64,000 nucleotides of DNA from Bacillota bacterium (GTDB lineage Bacteria > Bacillota > Clostridia > Acetivibrionales > DTU013). Made by a program: the position numbers and the translations under genes. Of this stretch, positions 42,723-52,264 are shown one piece after another (the first letter of the stretch is position 1; each line of letters opens with the position of its first letter). The notes beneath the pieces are model-generated. The model made no database searches and was not told where the DNA came from. It saw only the letters and a list, made by a program, of their open reading frames with translations. The DNA is taken from NCBI GenBank assembly GCA_023412915.1, contig JAEZRE010000017.1:1-64000 (forward strand), in the 5' to 3' direction.

Positions 42723-44843
42723 TCACTCCTCCTCTTCGATTACTATTTCTGTAAATGAAAAACCTGGTATTTCAAAAGTGTTCGGGTTAACGGATGAGAC
42801 CGGGAAATAGGCGTATTCGTACTTTATGTTGCCATGTGAGGCGGCTGTCTCCTGCACACGGCCATCCGAAGCCGACATACGTCTCAACGCCGACTTGACA
42901 AACGGTCTGCCCAGAGCGGAAAAATCAAGTGAAACACGGGTACCGTCATCGCATCGGTTGAGAAGGTACACAATAAGCGCGCTGCGATCCTTGTCCCAAG
43001 CTGCTTGAATTTCGACATCCTTGCGGCTTGACGCGGAGTAACCGTCGATTTCAAGCGGCCAGGCGGCTCTAGTACGCGACATCTGCTCATAGATAAGCCC
43101 GCAGGCTGAAAGTATGACCCCCTCCTTTGGTGTTTCGATGCAGGATTGTCCCGAGGTATTTGTCAGATTATTGAAGCACATGAATTTGACCACACCACCA
43201 AGGCGATGGTCCATCATGAGATTCGAAACGAGCGACAGCGCATAGATCCAAGTCCTTCGGGCTTCTCGAACGGTTATGCCGCGCTTTTTATAAAACTCGC
43301 CTACAAACGGCGCGGGAGCCGGGTCGCGGTTTTGCAACGCTTCGGTGTCTGCGTAAAAGATCTGATGCTTGTGTGTGGCATTAAACCTGCGCACTGCTGC
43401 GAGCTTTTTTGCCAGATTATCGGGCTCACACACTCGATCAGCCAAAAAGTCGACATGTTCACCGCAGATATCGAGCAGTTCATCGATAAAAAACTTATAA
43501 TAATGATAAGAGCAAAGTCCGATCCTGATAGTGGGGTCGACGGCCTTCATAGCCTGTGAGTACTTGATGACGGTCTTTGCGTATTCCTCTACCGAAAACC
43601 AGCGAAAGGTTTCGTTGTCCATCTCCCAGTAACGGACATTATAGGGTTCGGGGTGCCCATTTTCAGCACGAAGCGCACCCATTTTCGTAGTAACCGCACC
43701 ATTACAATATTCCACCCATTCGGCGGCGCATCGCACTCCGGCGTCGATGTCCGTTATGTGCGGAAGGTCATAACCGTGAGGAGAGTATGCGGCAAAACCA
43801 GGCGGATCGATATTGACGTCGCTGGCAAACAGATAACGTTTGTCGGGGTGAAAAAAGTTTACAACCAGCATCGATTCGCAGTCGAGAACTTCGCACAGAC
43901 GCAGAAACTCGTCGGTACCGACATCGTTATAATTGATGTCGCCCCAGAAGTATGACTGCTCGGGTTTACGGGATTCAGCCGGCCCTATGGCATCGCGCCA
44001 GTCATGAAAGGAGGCGAAGCAGCCGCCCGGAAAACGAATGAGCCTTGGGTTTACCCGACGTAAGCTTTCAACTACATCCTCACGCCAGCCTTCGACTGTT
44101 TTTTCGGGCATCAGCGAGAAGGCGTCGAGCATCAACTTTGCTCCCGGAGCCAGAAACAGCGCGAAGGTTGCAAAGCCGGTAAAGCTTGTGTTTTTAAAGC
44201 TCTTTTCTATTGTACTGCCTTCGACGGTTATTCCGTCGAGCGGGACAACAAAAAGAGGATTTTCCCAGTCAATCTTATCAGCGGTTTCATAAAACCGTAT
44301 TTCCGCACCGGTGGGAACATCTCCGATATTTTTAAAGTATCCCCGGAAATTGTAGGTTTCCCCGGTTTTTAAGTATTTTCCATTCTGAGCGATACCGCAC
44401 ATACGAACAGACTCAAAATTGTGAACCGTCAGGCAGTGCCGGCCATGGACCCCGCCTTCTGCCTGCTGTATATCGATGCTGTAAAAGGGAGCCTTGGGTA
44501 TGATGAACGAGCAGTCGGCAGCCATGGACAGTGTGTGGTCCTGCGCCGGGCAGGCATACCAGCGGTTATGCTCATAGCCGGTGTGGTACCACTCCTGCTT
44601 TGTCCAATCGTCGCCGACGACATCCCTGCCTCCGAACCAGTCATAAGTCGCGGGGGTCAGCTGTGCGATCTTTTCAAAGCTCCGGTTGAAGAGCATTTCC
44701 GACCACATCCCCTCGACCTGGTAGCCGAAGCCGACCTCGATGAAGTTGCTGCAAAGCATGTCGCTGACCTGAGTATCAACCATTTCACGATTAGATACTT
44801 TAAAGATTTTCTTTCCGCTTTCAAATTCGCTTATATTTGTCAA
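42723..44843 (-). CDS. Alpha-L-arabinofuranosidase-like GH51, large subtype with internal CBM-like domain
   Basis: 706 residues, start TTG 44843 with AAGGGG seven bases upstream. Residues about 30-250 combine a broken barrel entry (FIEVGFGYQVEGMWSEMLFNRSFE) with a CBM4-like insert (GETYNFRGYFKN, GATFAL-type strands). The barrel resumes with RLIRFPGGCFASFHDW; the acid/base Glu is in WEMDNETFRW (about 409, Asp-Asn-Glu instead of the usual Gly-Asn-Glu) and the putative nucleophile in FYADTEAL (about 499). No signal peptide. It differs strongly from the second GH51 of the operon, suggesting complementary substrates such as differently linked arabinose. It leads the transporter operon. Confidence 0.88.
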   Translation of the reverse strand: MTNISEFESGKKIFKVSNREMVDTQVSDMLCSNFIEVGFGYQVEGMWSEMLFNRSFEKIAQLTPATYDWFGGRDVVGDDWTKQEWYHTGYEHNRWYACPAQDHTLSMAADCSFIIPKAPFYSIDIQQAEGGVHGRHCLTVHNFESVRMCGIAQNGKYLKTGETYNFRGYFKNIGDVPTGAEIRFYETADKIDWENPLFVVPLDGITVEGSTIEKSFKNTSFTGFATFALFLAPGAKLMLDAFSLMPEKTVEGWREDVVESLRRVNPRLIRFPGGCFASFHDWRDAIGPAESRKPEQSYFWGDINYNDVGTDEFLRLCEVLDCESMLVVNFFHPDKRYLFASDVNIDPPGFAAYSPHGYDLPHITDIDAGVRCAAEWVEYCNGAVTTKMGALRAENGHPEPYNVRYWEMDNETFRWFSVEEYAKTVIKYSQAMKAVDPTIRIGLCSYHYYKFFIDELLDICGEHVDFLADRVCEPDNLAKKLAAVRRFNATHKHQIFYADTEALQNRDPAPAPFVGEFYKKRGITVREARRTWIYALSLVSNLMMDHRLGGVVKFMCFNNLTNTSGQSCIETPKEGVILSACGLIYEQMSRTRAAWPLEIDGYSASSRKDVEIQAAWDKDRSALIVYLLNRCDDGTRVSLDFSALGRPFVKSALRRMSASDGRVQETAASHGNIKYEYAYFPVSSVNPNTFEIPGFSFTEIVIEEEE

Positions 44844-44951
44844 ATTCGCACCCCTTCGGAAAGTATATATGAATAGTCGATTGATTCTAAATGCGATCTG
44901 CTGTTCCGGTTAATAAGGTTCACATATGTCAACCTCGACAATATACATTAT

Positions 44952-44977
44952 AAAAAAAGCAGCCCAGTTAAGGACTG
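44952..44977 (-). terminator. Rho-independent terminator
   Basis: Minus-strand CAGTCC (44977-44972) pairs with GGGCTG (44965-44960, one wobble), followed by C and seven T. It insulates the GH51 operon from upstream transcription. Confidence 0.6.
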
Positions 44978-45135
44978 AACAATTTTTTAATCTACTATAA
45001 ATTTTTGCAGTAAACCTCCCGTAAAACAGAAACAATTATCTTCTTTACAAAAAGGTGGGAATCGAAGGATTACCAGCGGTAACGCAGCCGGTATTTAAAT
45101 GGGCGATTTTTTTATGTAATGGCACAGCCCGGGCA

Positions 45136-45169
45136 GCAAAAACTGCCTTGAGGAAATCACAAGGCAGTT
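45136..45169 (-). terminator. Rho-independent terminator after the lipoprotein gene
   Basis: AACTGCCTTG (45141-45150) and CAAGGCAGTT (45160-45169) are perfect 10-base arms around 9 bases. On the minus strand the stem runs into TTTTTG. Confidence 0.75.
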
Positions 45170-45281
45170 CGCGGTCAGGCTCAAGTACACCATTGGACAG
45201 GGGTCTACACGATTATTCAATTGCCATGCTCAGTTCAAGGGGAGCTTTCAAACTCCGCGCAAGGTAATTGTAATGGCTGAA

Positions 45282-45968
45282 TTAGTCGAGAAGCTTATAT
45301 ATCAGAATGCTTTCAATCTTTCCAGCCTTTACATGAAATTTCATCCCATCCACATAATTTACAGGCAGATATTGAAAATCATCCTCTTCTCCTGTTGCGC
45401 CATTCCCGAGCATATTTCCTTCCGGGTATGCGTCCATCAGCTTCTCAACGCTATCTCCAACTTTGATATTTCTTATTGTGGAATATCTTGAGTCTGTAAT
45501 CTTGATTTGAAATATTGAAAAGTTCTCGTCCGCAGGCGCCTTTATACTCTTTATTCCAAGTCCTTGAAATTTGTATTGCCTTTCTGTGAAACCGATCAGC
45601 GTATCCATGTTTAACCCATCATCGTTGGAATACGTGTGTGATTTGCTTTCCGCAGCTTTTCCCAGAATACTCTCAAGTCTTTCATCATCAACGATATCCG
45701 AAATTGCTATTGTTTTGCCATTGTAGACAAAGGCCAGCTCTTTCAAGATAACATTCCCGTCCTTTTGTATTGTGCCCTCTTTGATTACTTCGGAACCGGA
45801 ATTACTGTCCGTTGACGGATTAGTCGATGTGCCGGCGGAAACATCCGTAGTTTTGCCAACTGTTGACGGATCAGCTGCCGGATCCTTCTGACTTTGCGAA
45901 CAACCTGCCGCGACCGCCATACAAACTATCAAAAATACAATCATTGCTGTTTTCCTGAATGCTTTCAT
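45282..45968 (-). CDS. Lipoprotein of unknown function
   Basis: 228 residues. Lipobox AVAAGCS (Cys about 23), then a Ser/Thr/Asp-rich linker to about residue 60 and a mixed alpha/beta domain (NVILKELAFVYNGKTIAISD; YSTIRNIKVGDSVEKLMDAYPEG; YVDGMKFHVKAGKIESILIYKLLD). The VGDSxEKLxxAYP phrase occurs in clostridial lipoproteins with a small ligand-binding-like fold, but no family can be named. GGAGG precedes the ATG. It lies 96 bases after the histidine kinase gene on the same strand and may belong to that regulon. Confidence 0.8.
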   Translation of the reverse strand: MKAFRKTAMIVFLIVCMAVAAGCSQSQKDPAADPSTVGKTTDVSAGTSTNPSTDSNSGSEVIKEGTIQKDGNVILKELAFVYNGKTIAISDIVDDERLESILGKAAESKSHTYSNDDGLNMDTLIGFTERQYKFQGLGIKSIKAPADENFSIFQIKITDSRYSTIRNIKVGDSVEKLMDAYPEGNMLGNGATGEEDDFQYLPVNYVDGMKFHVKAGKIESILIYKLLD

Positions 45969-46064
45969 TGTCGCACCTCCAAAATTTGTTTTATTGAGCT
46001 TATGGCATTATTGTATATGAGGCATGTATTATTGTAATAACAGGCTTGTATCAATCCTGTAACA

Positions 46065-47465
46065 TTACGTCAAAGGCAGGATGATTGTAACTGTGGTTCC
46101 CACCCCGATCTCACTTTCGAAAAGCAAGTGTCCGTTAAATTTTTCGACAATCTCTTTGCAAATGGATAGTCCAAGTCCCGAGCCCTTTGCGTCATTTACA
46201 TTCCTCGCCCGGTAGAACCTGTCCTGAACCCGTACAATATCGCTTTGATCGACCCCAATGCCCTGATCGCTTATTTTAATTACAGCCTCAGCCTGCCTTA
46301 CAAAAGTTTCAATTCGTATATTACCTTTCACATTGGAATACTTGACGGCATTATCCAAAATATTCGCAATAGCATGTGACATCAATATTTTATTTACATT
46401 GACGAAAACTGCATTTCCCAGGTTCACTTCCAAAGTTATTTCCTTTTTATCCGCTTTTACTTTCATATCCGAGACCACAACGCGTGTTAATTCGGATAAA
46501 TCCGTCTTCTCCGTTCCAAGCTCTTCCCGATCCGCCTTGTCAAAGCGGGATAGCAGCAATAATTCATTAATGAGCCTTGTAAGCCGTTCCGATTCATTTA
46601 CAAGATGAAAGTAGATTTTCTGTAAATCCTTATCCTCATTTTCCCCCTCGTATAAGTATTGGGAGAATCCCTTGATCGCGGCAAGAGGTGTTTTCAGTTC
46701 ATGAGAAACATTGGAGACAAACTGCTTCTGATACTGTATGTATTCGCTTAATTGAATTCCCATGCGATTTAAACCCGCCGCGAGCATCCCCAGTTCATCC
46801 CTTCTGTTCAATTTGACAGGCTCGAATTGTTGTTTTGAAAACCTTTCCACAGCGCCGAGAAGATACAGAACAGGTTTTGTGGTTTTGCGGGCAATGTACA
46901 AGCTTGAAAGAATTGTAAGAAAAATAAACCCGCATGCGCCAATGAACAATATTTTCCGTATTCTGTCCATGATATTGTAAAAATAAGATATGTTTTCGAC
47001 TAGCTCGAAAACATAGGCATTCTGATAATACTTGTCCTGGATCGGGATTGCAAAATAAATCAATTTGTTGTCTGTTACAGTGTAGGAATAGTTCCCCTTC
47101 AGCGCATTCTCAATATTCTTCCTGAAAATAAGCCGTGTCCCGCTATGGATTACAATTCCATCCACAGCCAAGCCCAGAAGCTTCATGTTCCGGTCATATA
47201 TACGCACTTCCCCGGCAGAGGCTTTCAAAGCTTCCAGAGCACGTTCCGGCACATCCGAAGCTGCCCCCCGTGGCACTGTTTCCTCATACTTCGCGAGTAT
47301 TTCCCGGAAGGATAGCTCACACATATCCGCTCTTTCCATCATTTGCTTTTCGATGATCGTAAAACTGAAGTAATCTATGGCTTTATTCGCTGAGAAAATA
47401 ATAATGGCGAAGGTTACTACCGAGAAGAATAAATAATTCAAAAGAAGTCTGGTTGCATACTTCAA
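46065..47465 (-). CDS. Two-component sensor histidine kinase (HisKA/HATPase)
   Basis: 466 residues starting at TTG 47465, which overlaps the regulator stop (TTGA). Two membrane helices (about 10-30 and 168-190) frame an extracytoplasmic sensor of about 135 residues. HAMP (ARKTTKPVLYLLGAVERF) leads to HisKA with phosphoacceptor His in VSNVSHELKTPLAAIKGF (about 255), N-box ILDNAVKYS, G1 DQGIGV and G2 GSGLGLSICKEI. It phosphorylates the OmpR-type protein encoded just before it. Translational coupling through TTGA is evident. Confidence 0.93.
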   Translation of the reverse strand: MKYATRLLLNYLFFSVVTFAIIIFSANKAIDYFSFTIIEKQMMERADMCELSFREILAKYEETVPRGAASDVPERALEALKASAGEVRIYDRNMKLLGLAVDGIVIHSGTRLIFRKNIENALKGNYSYTVTDNKLIYFAIPIQDKYYQNAYVFELVENISYFYNIMDRIRKILFIGACGFIFLTILSSLYIARKTTKPVLYLLGAVERFSKQQFEPVKLNRRDELGMLAAGLNRMGIQLSEYIQYQKQFVSNVSHELKTPLAAIKGFSQYLYEGENEDKDLQKIYFHLVNESERLTRLINELLLLSRFDKADREELGTEKTDLSELTRVVVSDMKVKADKKEITLEVNLGNAVFVNVNKILMSHAIANILDNAVKYSNVKGNIRIETFVRQAEAVIKISDQGIGVDQSDIVRVQDRFYRARNVNDAKGSGLGLSICKEIVEKFNGHLLFESEIGVGTTVTIILPLT

Positions 47466-48160
47466 ACGGATTCACCCCCGAGCTGGTAGCCGAATCCGTA
47501 GATTGTCTTAATGTATTTCGGGTTTTCAGCATCCTCCTCCAGCTTCTTCCGAAGCCGCATTACCGTCATATCGACACTTCGGCTGTCACCCAGATAATCA
47601 TAACCCCATACGAGTTCAAGGAGTTCCTCTCTTGTGAATATCTTTTTCGGCCTTTTCAACAGAGTCTCAAGGATCTTGTACTCCTTTGCCGTCAAGGAGA
47701 CCCTCGCTCCGTTTTTCCGCACTGTTCTTGCTTCCAGATCAAATTCAAGTTCCCCGATTTTTATTTGCTTTGCTTCCCCAGCTTGATCCGGAGGAGATTG
47801 TTCCTGTCTTCTTAGGACGACCTTGATCCTGGCTAGCAGCTCTCTATTGTCAAAAGGCTTTGTAATATAGTCTTCCGCACCGAGCTCAAGTCCCAATACC
47901 TTATCGATAATTTCATTCTTTGCGGATAGCATTATTACAGGAATCCCTTGTTTTTTTCCGATTTCCCTGCACAACTCATAGCCGGAGCAATCCGGCAGCA
48001 TCAAATCCAGAAGCACCAGATCCGGCAGGAAAGCATCAAGCTCCACAAGTCCCGTCCTGCCATCCTCTGCCGTTTTCACCTGGTAGTTGTCCCTTTCGAG
48101 CACAAACGCGAGGAGATCCCTGATTGCCATCTCATCATCAATCACAAGAATTTTTTTCAA
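47462..48160 (-). CDS. OmpR/PhoB-family response regulator
   Basis: 233 residues from TTG 48160 (LKKILVIDDEM), chosen because GGGGAG ends six bases before it; an upstream in-frame TTG would place the ribosome site inside the gene. REC domain: IDDE, phosphoacceptor Asp in LVLLDLMLPD (about 52), SAKNE, Lys in YITKPFD. Winged helix C-terminal (about 135-230) with LTAKEYKILETLLKRPKKIFTREELLE and VDMTVMRLRKKLE. It is co-translated with the kinase downstream. Confidence 0.93.
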   Translation of the reverse strand: MKKILVIDDEMAIRDLLAFVLERDNYQVKTAEDGRTGLVELDAFLPDLVLLDLMLPDCSGYELCREIGKKQGIPVIMLSAKNEIIDKVLGLELGAEDYITKPFDNRELLARIKVVLRRQEQSPPDQAGEAKQIKIGELEFDLEARTVRKNGARVSLTAKEYKILETLLKRPKKIFTREELLELVWGYDYLGDSRSVDMTVMRLRKKLEEDAENPKYIKTIYGFGYQLGGESV

Positions 48161-48366
48161 AGGGCACTCCCCTTTCAAAAGCGGCGGAATTCGTTAAATC
48201 GTTCCATAGCCAATTGGAATCCTGCTATCATTGTCGATCAAATTCCACAGAATTATACTTCTCAGGAGTTCCATAGCCGCTATCTCACAGAAAGGATTTG
48301 CCACATAGAAAGGATTTATTTTTTATATGAACGAACTCCAAATTAATAAAGACGTCCTTGAGTTGG

Positions 48367-50247
48367 TTAAAACGTGCCGGCACTGCCGGAACCATTTACG
48401 ACCTTCAGCAGGTCTTTCCCATAAGCCTCCAGCTTCACTTTACCTATTCCGGACACTTCCAAAAGCTCTTCCCTGTTGGACGGCATTCTGCGGCAAATGT
48501 CCGCCAGTGTTGCATCGGATAAAATAACAAAGGCGGGAACCTTCTTTTCCTGTGCTATTTTCAGCCGCAGCTCTTTCAGCTTTTTCATCAGCCCCAGGTC
48601 CGCCGTTGCATTCCTGCTCCCGCTCCAGGAATCTGATGAGCCTTGCCCGTATGCTTTTCTCCTGGTTTCCGCCGCTTTGACCGGCCTATTGCCCTCTTCG
48701 TTCTCTTTTGGCAGCTTCATGGATAATTTAGCATTATCCTGAAGTACCTCCTTTGACCTGGATGCCAGCTTGACAACCGGATACTCCGAATTGGTAACCA
48801 GCAAATACTCATGGAGCACTAAATAATGAATGACATCGCGAACCTGCTTTTCCGTCACCCCCGACATACATCCATACGTTTTTAACCGATTCAGGCCAAG
48901 CTTTAGCAACTTTTCCGCTTTGCTCCCCCTGAGGGTATCTATCACCGTTTTAATTCCGAAGCGTTCCTTCAGTCCGGCAATACAGGAGAGAATCAATTGA
49001 GCTTGTTCCGTTATATCAGTTTCTTCGAAATTGTCATTGCAATTGCTGCAGTTGCCGCAAAATCCAACCGTTATCTCGCCAAAATACTTCAGGATATATT
49101 CTCTCAGGCAATCGGAGGTATGGCAATAATAGGTCATCTTCTTAAGCCGTTCGCGCTCTTTCTCCTTCACCATTTCCAGGATTTTGGGGTCCATTTCATC
49201 CCGGTCATTTGCGCTGTCAATCAGCAGCTGATTTGTGATTACATCCTGTCCTCCATAAAGCAGGATACATACGGCGGGGGTTCCATCACGGCCGGCCCTC
49301 CCTGCCTCCTGATAATAGCTCTCCAGGTTTTTAGGCATGTTGTAGTGAATAACAAAGGCTACATTACTCTTGTCAATTCCCATTCCGAACGCGTTGGTCG
49401 CAACCATGACCGCCCTTCTGTCATAGAGAAAATCATCCTGATTTCTTGTGCGTTCTTCTTCCGTCAAACCTGCATGATACCGGGTTGCATTGAAATCATC
49501 CCTGATCAGTCTGCTGCATACCTCCTCCACTGTTTTACGGGTGGAGCAATAAATTATTCCGCTTTTATCCGGGTTCTCCTTCAGATAGTTTATCAACGTC
49601 CGGTACTTGTCTACCGGCTTCTTTACTTCAAAACGGAGATTTTCACGATCGAAACCCGTAATAAGGACATGAGGTTCCGCCAGATTTAAAAGACGGATGA
49701 TATCTTCTTTTACTTCACTGGTTGCTGTTGCGGTAAACGCTGAAACAACCGGCCTTTTGGGAAGCTTCTCGATCATATCGCGGATTTTCAGATAACTTGG
49801 CCTGAAATTCTGGCCCCATTGTGATACGCAGTGCGCCTCATCCACCGTTACCATTGAAATATCCGCTCTCTGCAAAAACTCCAGAAACTCCGGAAGGTCG
49901 AGCCTTTCCGGCGCTACGTAAATAATTTTATATTTGTTGTTTCTGGCATTATCAATCGCTTTCGCCGTTTGTGCAAAGGACAGGGTCGAGTTGATGAAAG
50001 CAGCGGGAATACCATTCGCGACAAGCGCTTGCACCTGATCCTTCATAAGGGAGATCAGAGGAGATACGACAAGAGTAATCCCGGGAAACGCAAGGGCAGG
50101 AATCTGAAAGCATAGCGATTTTCCAGCCCCGGTCGGCATGATGCCCAGAACATCCTTCCCGCCCAAAATGCTGTCAATTATTTCCGTCTGTCCCTCCCGG
50201 AACGTATCGTATCCAAAATATTGCTTCAATATCTCGTTTTTCAGCAA
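48367..50247 (-). CDS. recQ: ATP-dependent DNA helicase RecQ
   Basis: 627 residues from TTG 50247 (LLKNEILKQYFGYDTFR), with GGGGGAG six bases upstream; extending to 50295 lacks a ribosome site. Motifs: aromatic-rich FGYDTFREGQ, Walker A PTGAGKS (about 40), DEAHCVSQWG (about 137), SAFTATAT, helicase motif VI QEAGRAGRDG. The zinc site is formed by CHTSDC and CGNCSNC in the RecQ-Ct domain. A winged-helix region and a C-terminal HRDC domain (RREELLEV-like NREELLEVSGIGKVKLEAYG) complete the standard layout. Role: 3'-5' unwinding in recombination repair. Confidence 0.95.
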   Translation of the reverse strand: MLKNEILKQYFGYDTFREGQTEIIDSILGGKDVLGIMPTGAGKSLCFQIPALAFPGITLVVSPLISLMKDQVQALVANGIPAAFINSTLSFAQTAKAIDNARNNKYKIIYVAPERLDLPEFLEFLQRADISMVTVDEAHCVSQWGQNFRPSYLKIRDMIEKLPKRPVVSAFTATATSEVKEDIIRLLNLAEPHVLITGFDRENLRFEVKKPVDKYRTLINYLKENPDKSGIIYCSTRKTVEEVCSRLIRDDFNATRYHAGLTEEERTRNQDDFLYDRRAVMVATNAFGMGIDKSNVAFVIHYNMPKNLESYYQEAGRAGRDGTPAVCILLYGGQDVITNQLLIDSANDRDEMDPKILEMVKEKERERLKKMTYYCHTSDCLREYILKYFGEITVGFCGNCSNCNDNFEETDITEQAQLILSCIAGLKERFGIKTVIDTLRGSKAEKLLKLGLNRLKTYGCMSGVTEKQVRDVIHYLVLHEYLLVTNSEYPVVKLASRSKEVLQDNAKLSMKLPKENEEGNRPVKAAETRRKAYGQGSSDSWSGSRNATADLGLMKKLKELRLKIAQEKKVPAFVILSDATLADICRRMPSNREELLEVSGIGKVKLEAYGKDLLKVVNGSGSAGTF

Positions 50248-50533
50248 CGCATACTCCCCCCTGCTGTGACCGCCAGGCAAACAAATGATTTTCAAAAGTG
50301 CCTAAAGCAATTTCTTGTCTTTATCGCTTATTATAATCCTATTTTTACGATATAGGTCAACAATATTCTACAATACACTTCCATAGGGCTTTTGGGGGGA
50401 AATCAGAAAACTTTATGTCAGTGTTTCATGTTCTATAGCAGTATTAATATCTCCACATACCCTGGGGGTACACAAAAGATGCCGCCGAACCAGATGGTGC
50501 CTTGTCGGTAACTGTCATAATATTTCACTTTTC

Positions 50534-51343
50534 TTAAAGATCATTTTCTCTCAGCCAATTCAAGATGAAATTTGCAACCTTTTGCCAATCTCTTTCCAGC
50601 ATCATATTATGAGCCATGTTTTCCATGATCTTCGAATGCGCATTGTATGCTCTTGCAGTTAACTCAACTTCCTTTGGGGAAAATACCCTATCATTTGCCG
50701 CGCCTAAAATCAACAATGGTGTACTGGTTTTTTCGGGATGGGGTAAGTTTAGTAGTACCATATCCAGGAATGCAAGGAAAGATTCGTCCTGCAATTGTGA
50801 AAAACATTTTTTTAAGATTTCAGTATCGATATCCTCCGAGAAAAACGCTTCACGAACAAGCTTTGTCGTACTTATGAAAGGGTGCAGATTCATAGTCAAA
50901 CCCGCCCTTAAAAACAACATAGGATGATGCATGAACATCCTGAGGGCGGATCTTGAGAGCCCTCCCACCGGAAGGGATGCTAACAACACAGCTGACGGGG
51001 CTGAATGTTTTTCCAGGTATTTCTGTACAATAAGACCTCCCATTGAATGTCCGACAAGTATGGGCTGAGCTGGCAAATCGGCAGCCACTTGAGCAACATC
51101 TTTTACATAGTCTGATATTCTTAAAGAGTTTAACTTCTTTTTCACATCGCTGGAGCCATGACCTTGCAGACTTAAAGCATAAGAAGCATATCCCTGTTGC
51201 GCAAAATACGGCAGGAAAAACTCATTCCAGCACCACGCTCCATGCCAGGCTCCATGCACAAAAAGAATAGGGGTTTTCCGAGAGTGCCCGGTTGGTATTT
51301 TTGCAATAATCTCCAATTGCATTTTAAGCAATTCTGTCCTCAC
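50534..51343 (-). CDS. Alpha/beta hydrolase
   Basis: 269 residues. ILFVHGAWHGAWCW supplies the oxyanion loop, nucleophile Ser is in LVGHSMGGLI (about 98), acid Asp in GAANDRVFSP (about 220) and His in MAHNMMLE (about 247). A helical cap lies between about 130 and 200. No signal peptide. Resembles MhpC/YdjP-type esterases with undefined substrate. The GTG at 51343 has GGAG only three bases away; ATG 51322 is an alternative. It is downstream of the DUF4097 gene by 79 bases. Confidence 0.85.
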   Translation of the reverse strand: MRTELLKMQLEIIAKIPTGHSRKTPILFVHGAWHGAWCWNEFFLPYFAQQGYASYALSLQGHGSSDVKKKLNSLRISDYVKDVAQVAADLPAQPILVGHSMGGLIVQKYLEKHSAPSAVLLASLPVGGLSRSALRMFMHHPMLFLRAGLTMNLHPFISTTKLVREAFFSEDIDTEILKKCFSQLQDESFLAFLDMVLLNLPHPEKTSTPLLILGAANDRVFSPKEVELTARAYNAHSKIMENMAHNMMLERDWQKVANFILNWLRENDL

Positions 51344-51422
51344 ATTCTCCGATTATTAATATTCAGGTTACACCTACAAACAGTAATTCTACGTTAGGAG
51401 TGCTTTAGCCAACCCTTCATTC

Positions 51423-52244
51423 TTACTTCTTTAAAATCGTTATATTTCCTGATGAGGCTTGAAGTGAGACTTTATTGCTCCTATTCCCCAATTGTCCTTC
51501 CAGATTTATCTTACTAGTATTCTCCGACTTATTAATTGGAAAATCGGAATTGAACTGTCCGCTTGCAGTAACAATTTTATATATAAATTCAGCGGTACCG
51601 GGAAGCTCCAGCGTAACGTTTCCTGAGGTTGTCTTTATATCTATGTTCTGATTGCTAAACTGTTTGCATGTTATCATGACATCTGATGAGGATCCCCTTA
51701 TCTTTAGTTCCCGGGAATCAAGATCCTTAATATTAAGGTTTCCCGATGTCGAATCAATAGTAATTTTTTCAGCAGTGAGCTTTTCAGCTGCCAATCCTCC
51801 TGAAGATGTATTAAAAACGAAAGCTGTTAAATTAATAGAATCCACATTAACAATACCGGAGGTTGTTTTAGTTAACAGATTTTTCCCATAATTCTCAGGA
51901 ATATAAACATCCAAAAGCACATCTTCAATTGCCGGTCCATCGAGCTTGCGCTTTGCTTGAACAACAACAGTATTGTTAATCATTTCAGTTACGAGTATGA
52001 TTCCACGCTTTGCTTTACCGTGGAGATGGAATTTTATTGTACCGCCGGCTTCTGTTCGTATAATATGAACTGGTATGCTTGTCATGTCTACATGTATTTC
52101 ATTTATCCCATCCATAACAAAGCTTTTCTCTTCCTTGATTTCCCTGTACGAAGCTAATGCTCCAAATCCGAAAATACCCATAGTTAGTATCGCTCCAATC
52201 AATATTATTCCAATCGGTATCGATTTGGTTTTAGGCTTTTTCAC
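51423..52244 (-). CDS. DUF4097-family membrane-anchored protein
   Basis: About 273 residues from GTG 52244 (MKKPKTKSIP), with AAGGAG ten bases upstream. One N-terminal membrane helix (IGIILIGAILTMGIFGFGAL) anchors a repetitive right-handed beta domain of DUF4097 type: INEIHVDMTSIPVHI, TTSGIVNVDSINLTAFVFNTSSGG, SGNLNIKDLDSRELKIRGSSS, TTSGNVTLELPG, ending ASSGNITILKK. Such proteins often associate with stress-response regulators; molecular function is unknown. It starts about 20 bases after the tetR stop, so the two are co-transcribed. Confidence 0.85.
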   Translation of the reverse strand: MKKPKTKSIPIGIILIGAILTMGIFGFGALASYREIKEEKSFVMDGINEIHVDMTSIPVHIIRTEAGGTIKFHLHGKAKRGIILVTEMINNTVVVQAKRKLDGPAIEDVLLDVYIPENYGKNLLTKTTSGIVNVDSINLTAFVFNTSSGGLAAEKLTAEKITIDSTSGNLNIKDLDSRELKIRGSSSDVMITCKQFSNQNIDIKTTSGNVTLELPGTAEFIYKIVTASGQFNSDFPINKSENTSKINLEGQLGNRSNKVSLQASSGNITILKK

Positions 52245-52264
52245 ATACTCCACTCTCCTTCAGC

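Larger units (their letters stand above)
44844..45281. other. Non-coding region with two minus-strand terminators
   Basis: No gene is supported. The region contains the two terminators listed separately and, on the minus strand, TTGACA at 44930-44925 about 80 bases before the GH51 start without a clear -10; this would be the promoter area of the arabinose operon. No cre-type operator is evident. Confidence 0.4.

Noticed and set aside
45055..45267. Plus-strand 70-codon frame downstream of the lipoprotein gene
   Set aside because: It runs through the perfect terminator stem at 45141-45169 and shows no recognisable protein features.
50296..50533. Small gene between recQ and the alpha/beta hydrolase
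   Set aside because: The only minus-strand ATG frame is 24 codons, lacks a ribosome site and resembles nothing; the region appears non-coding.
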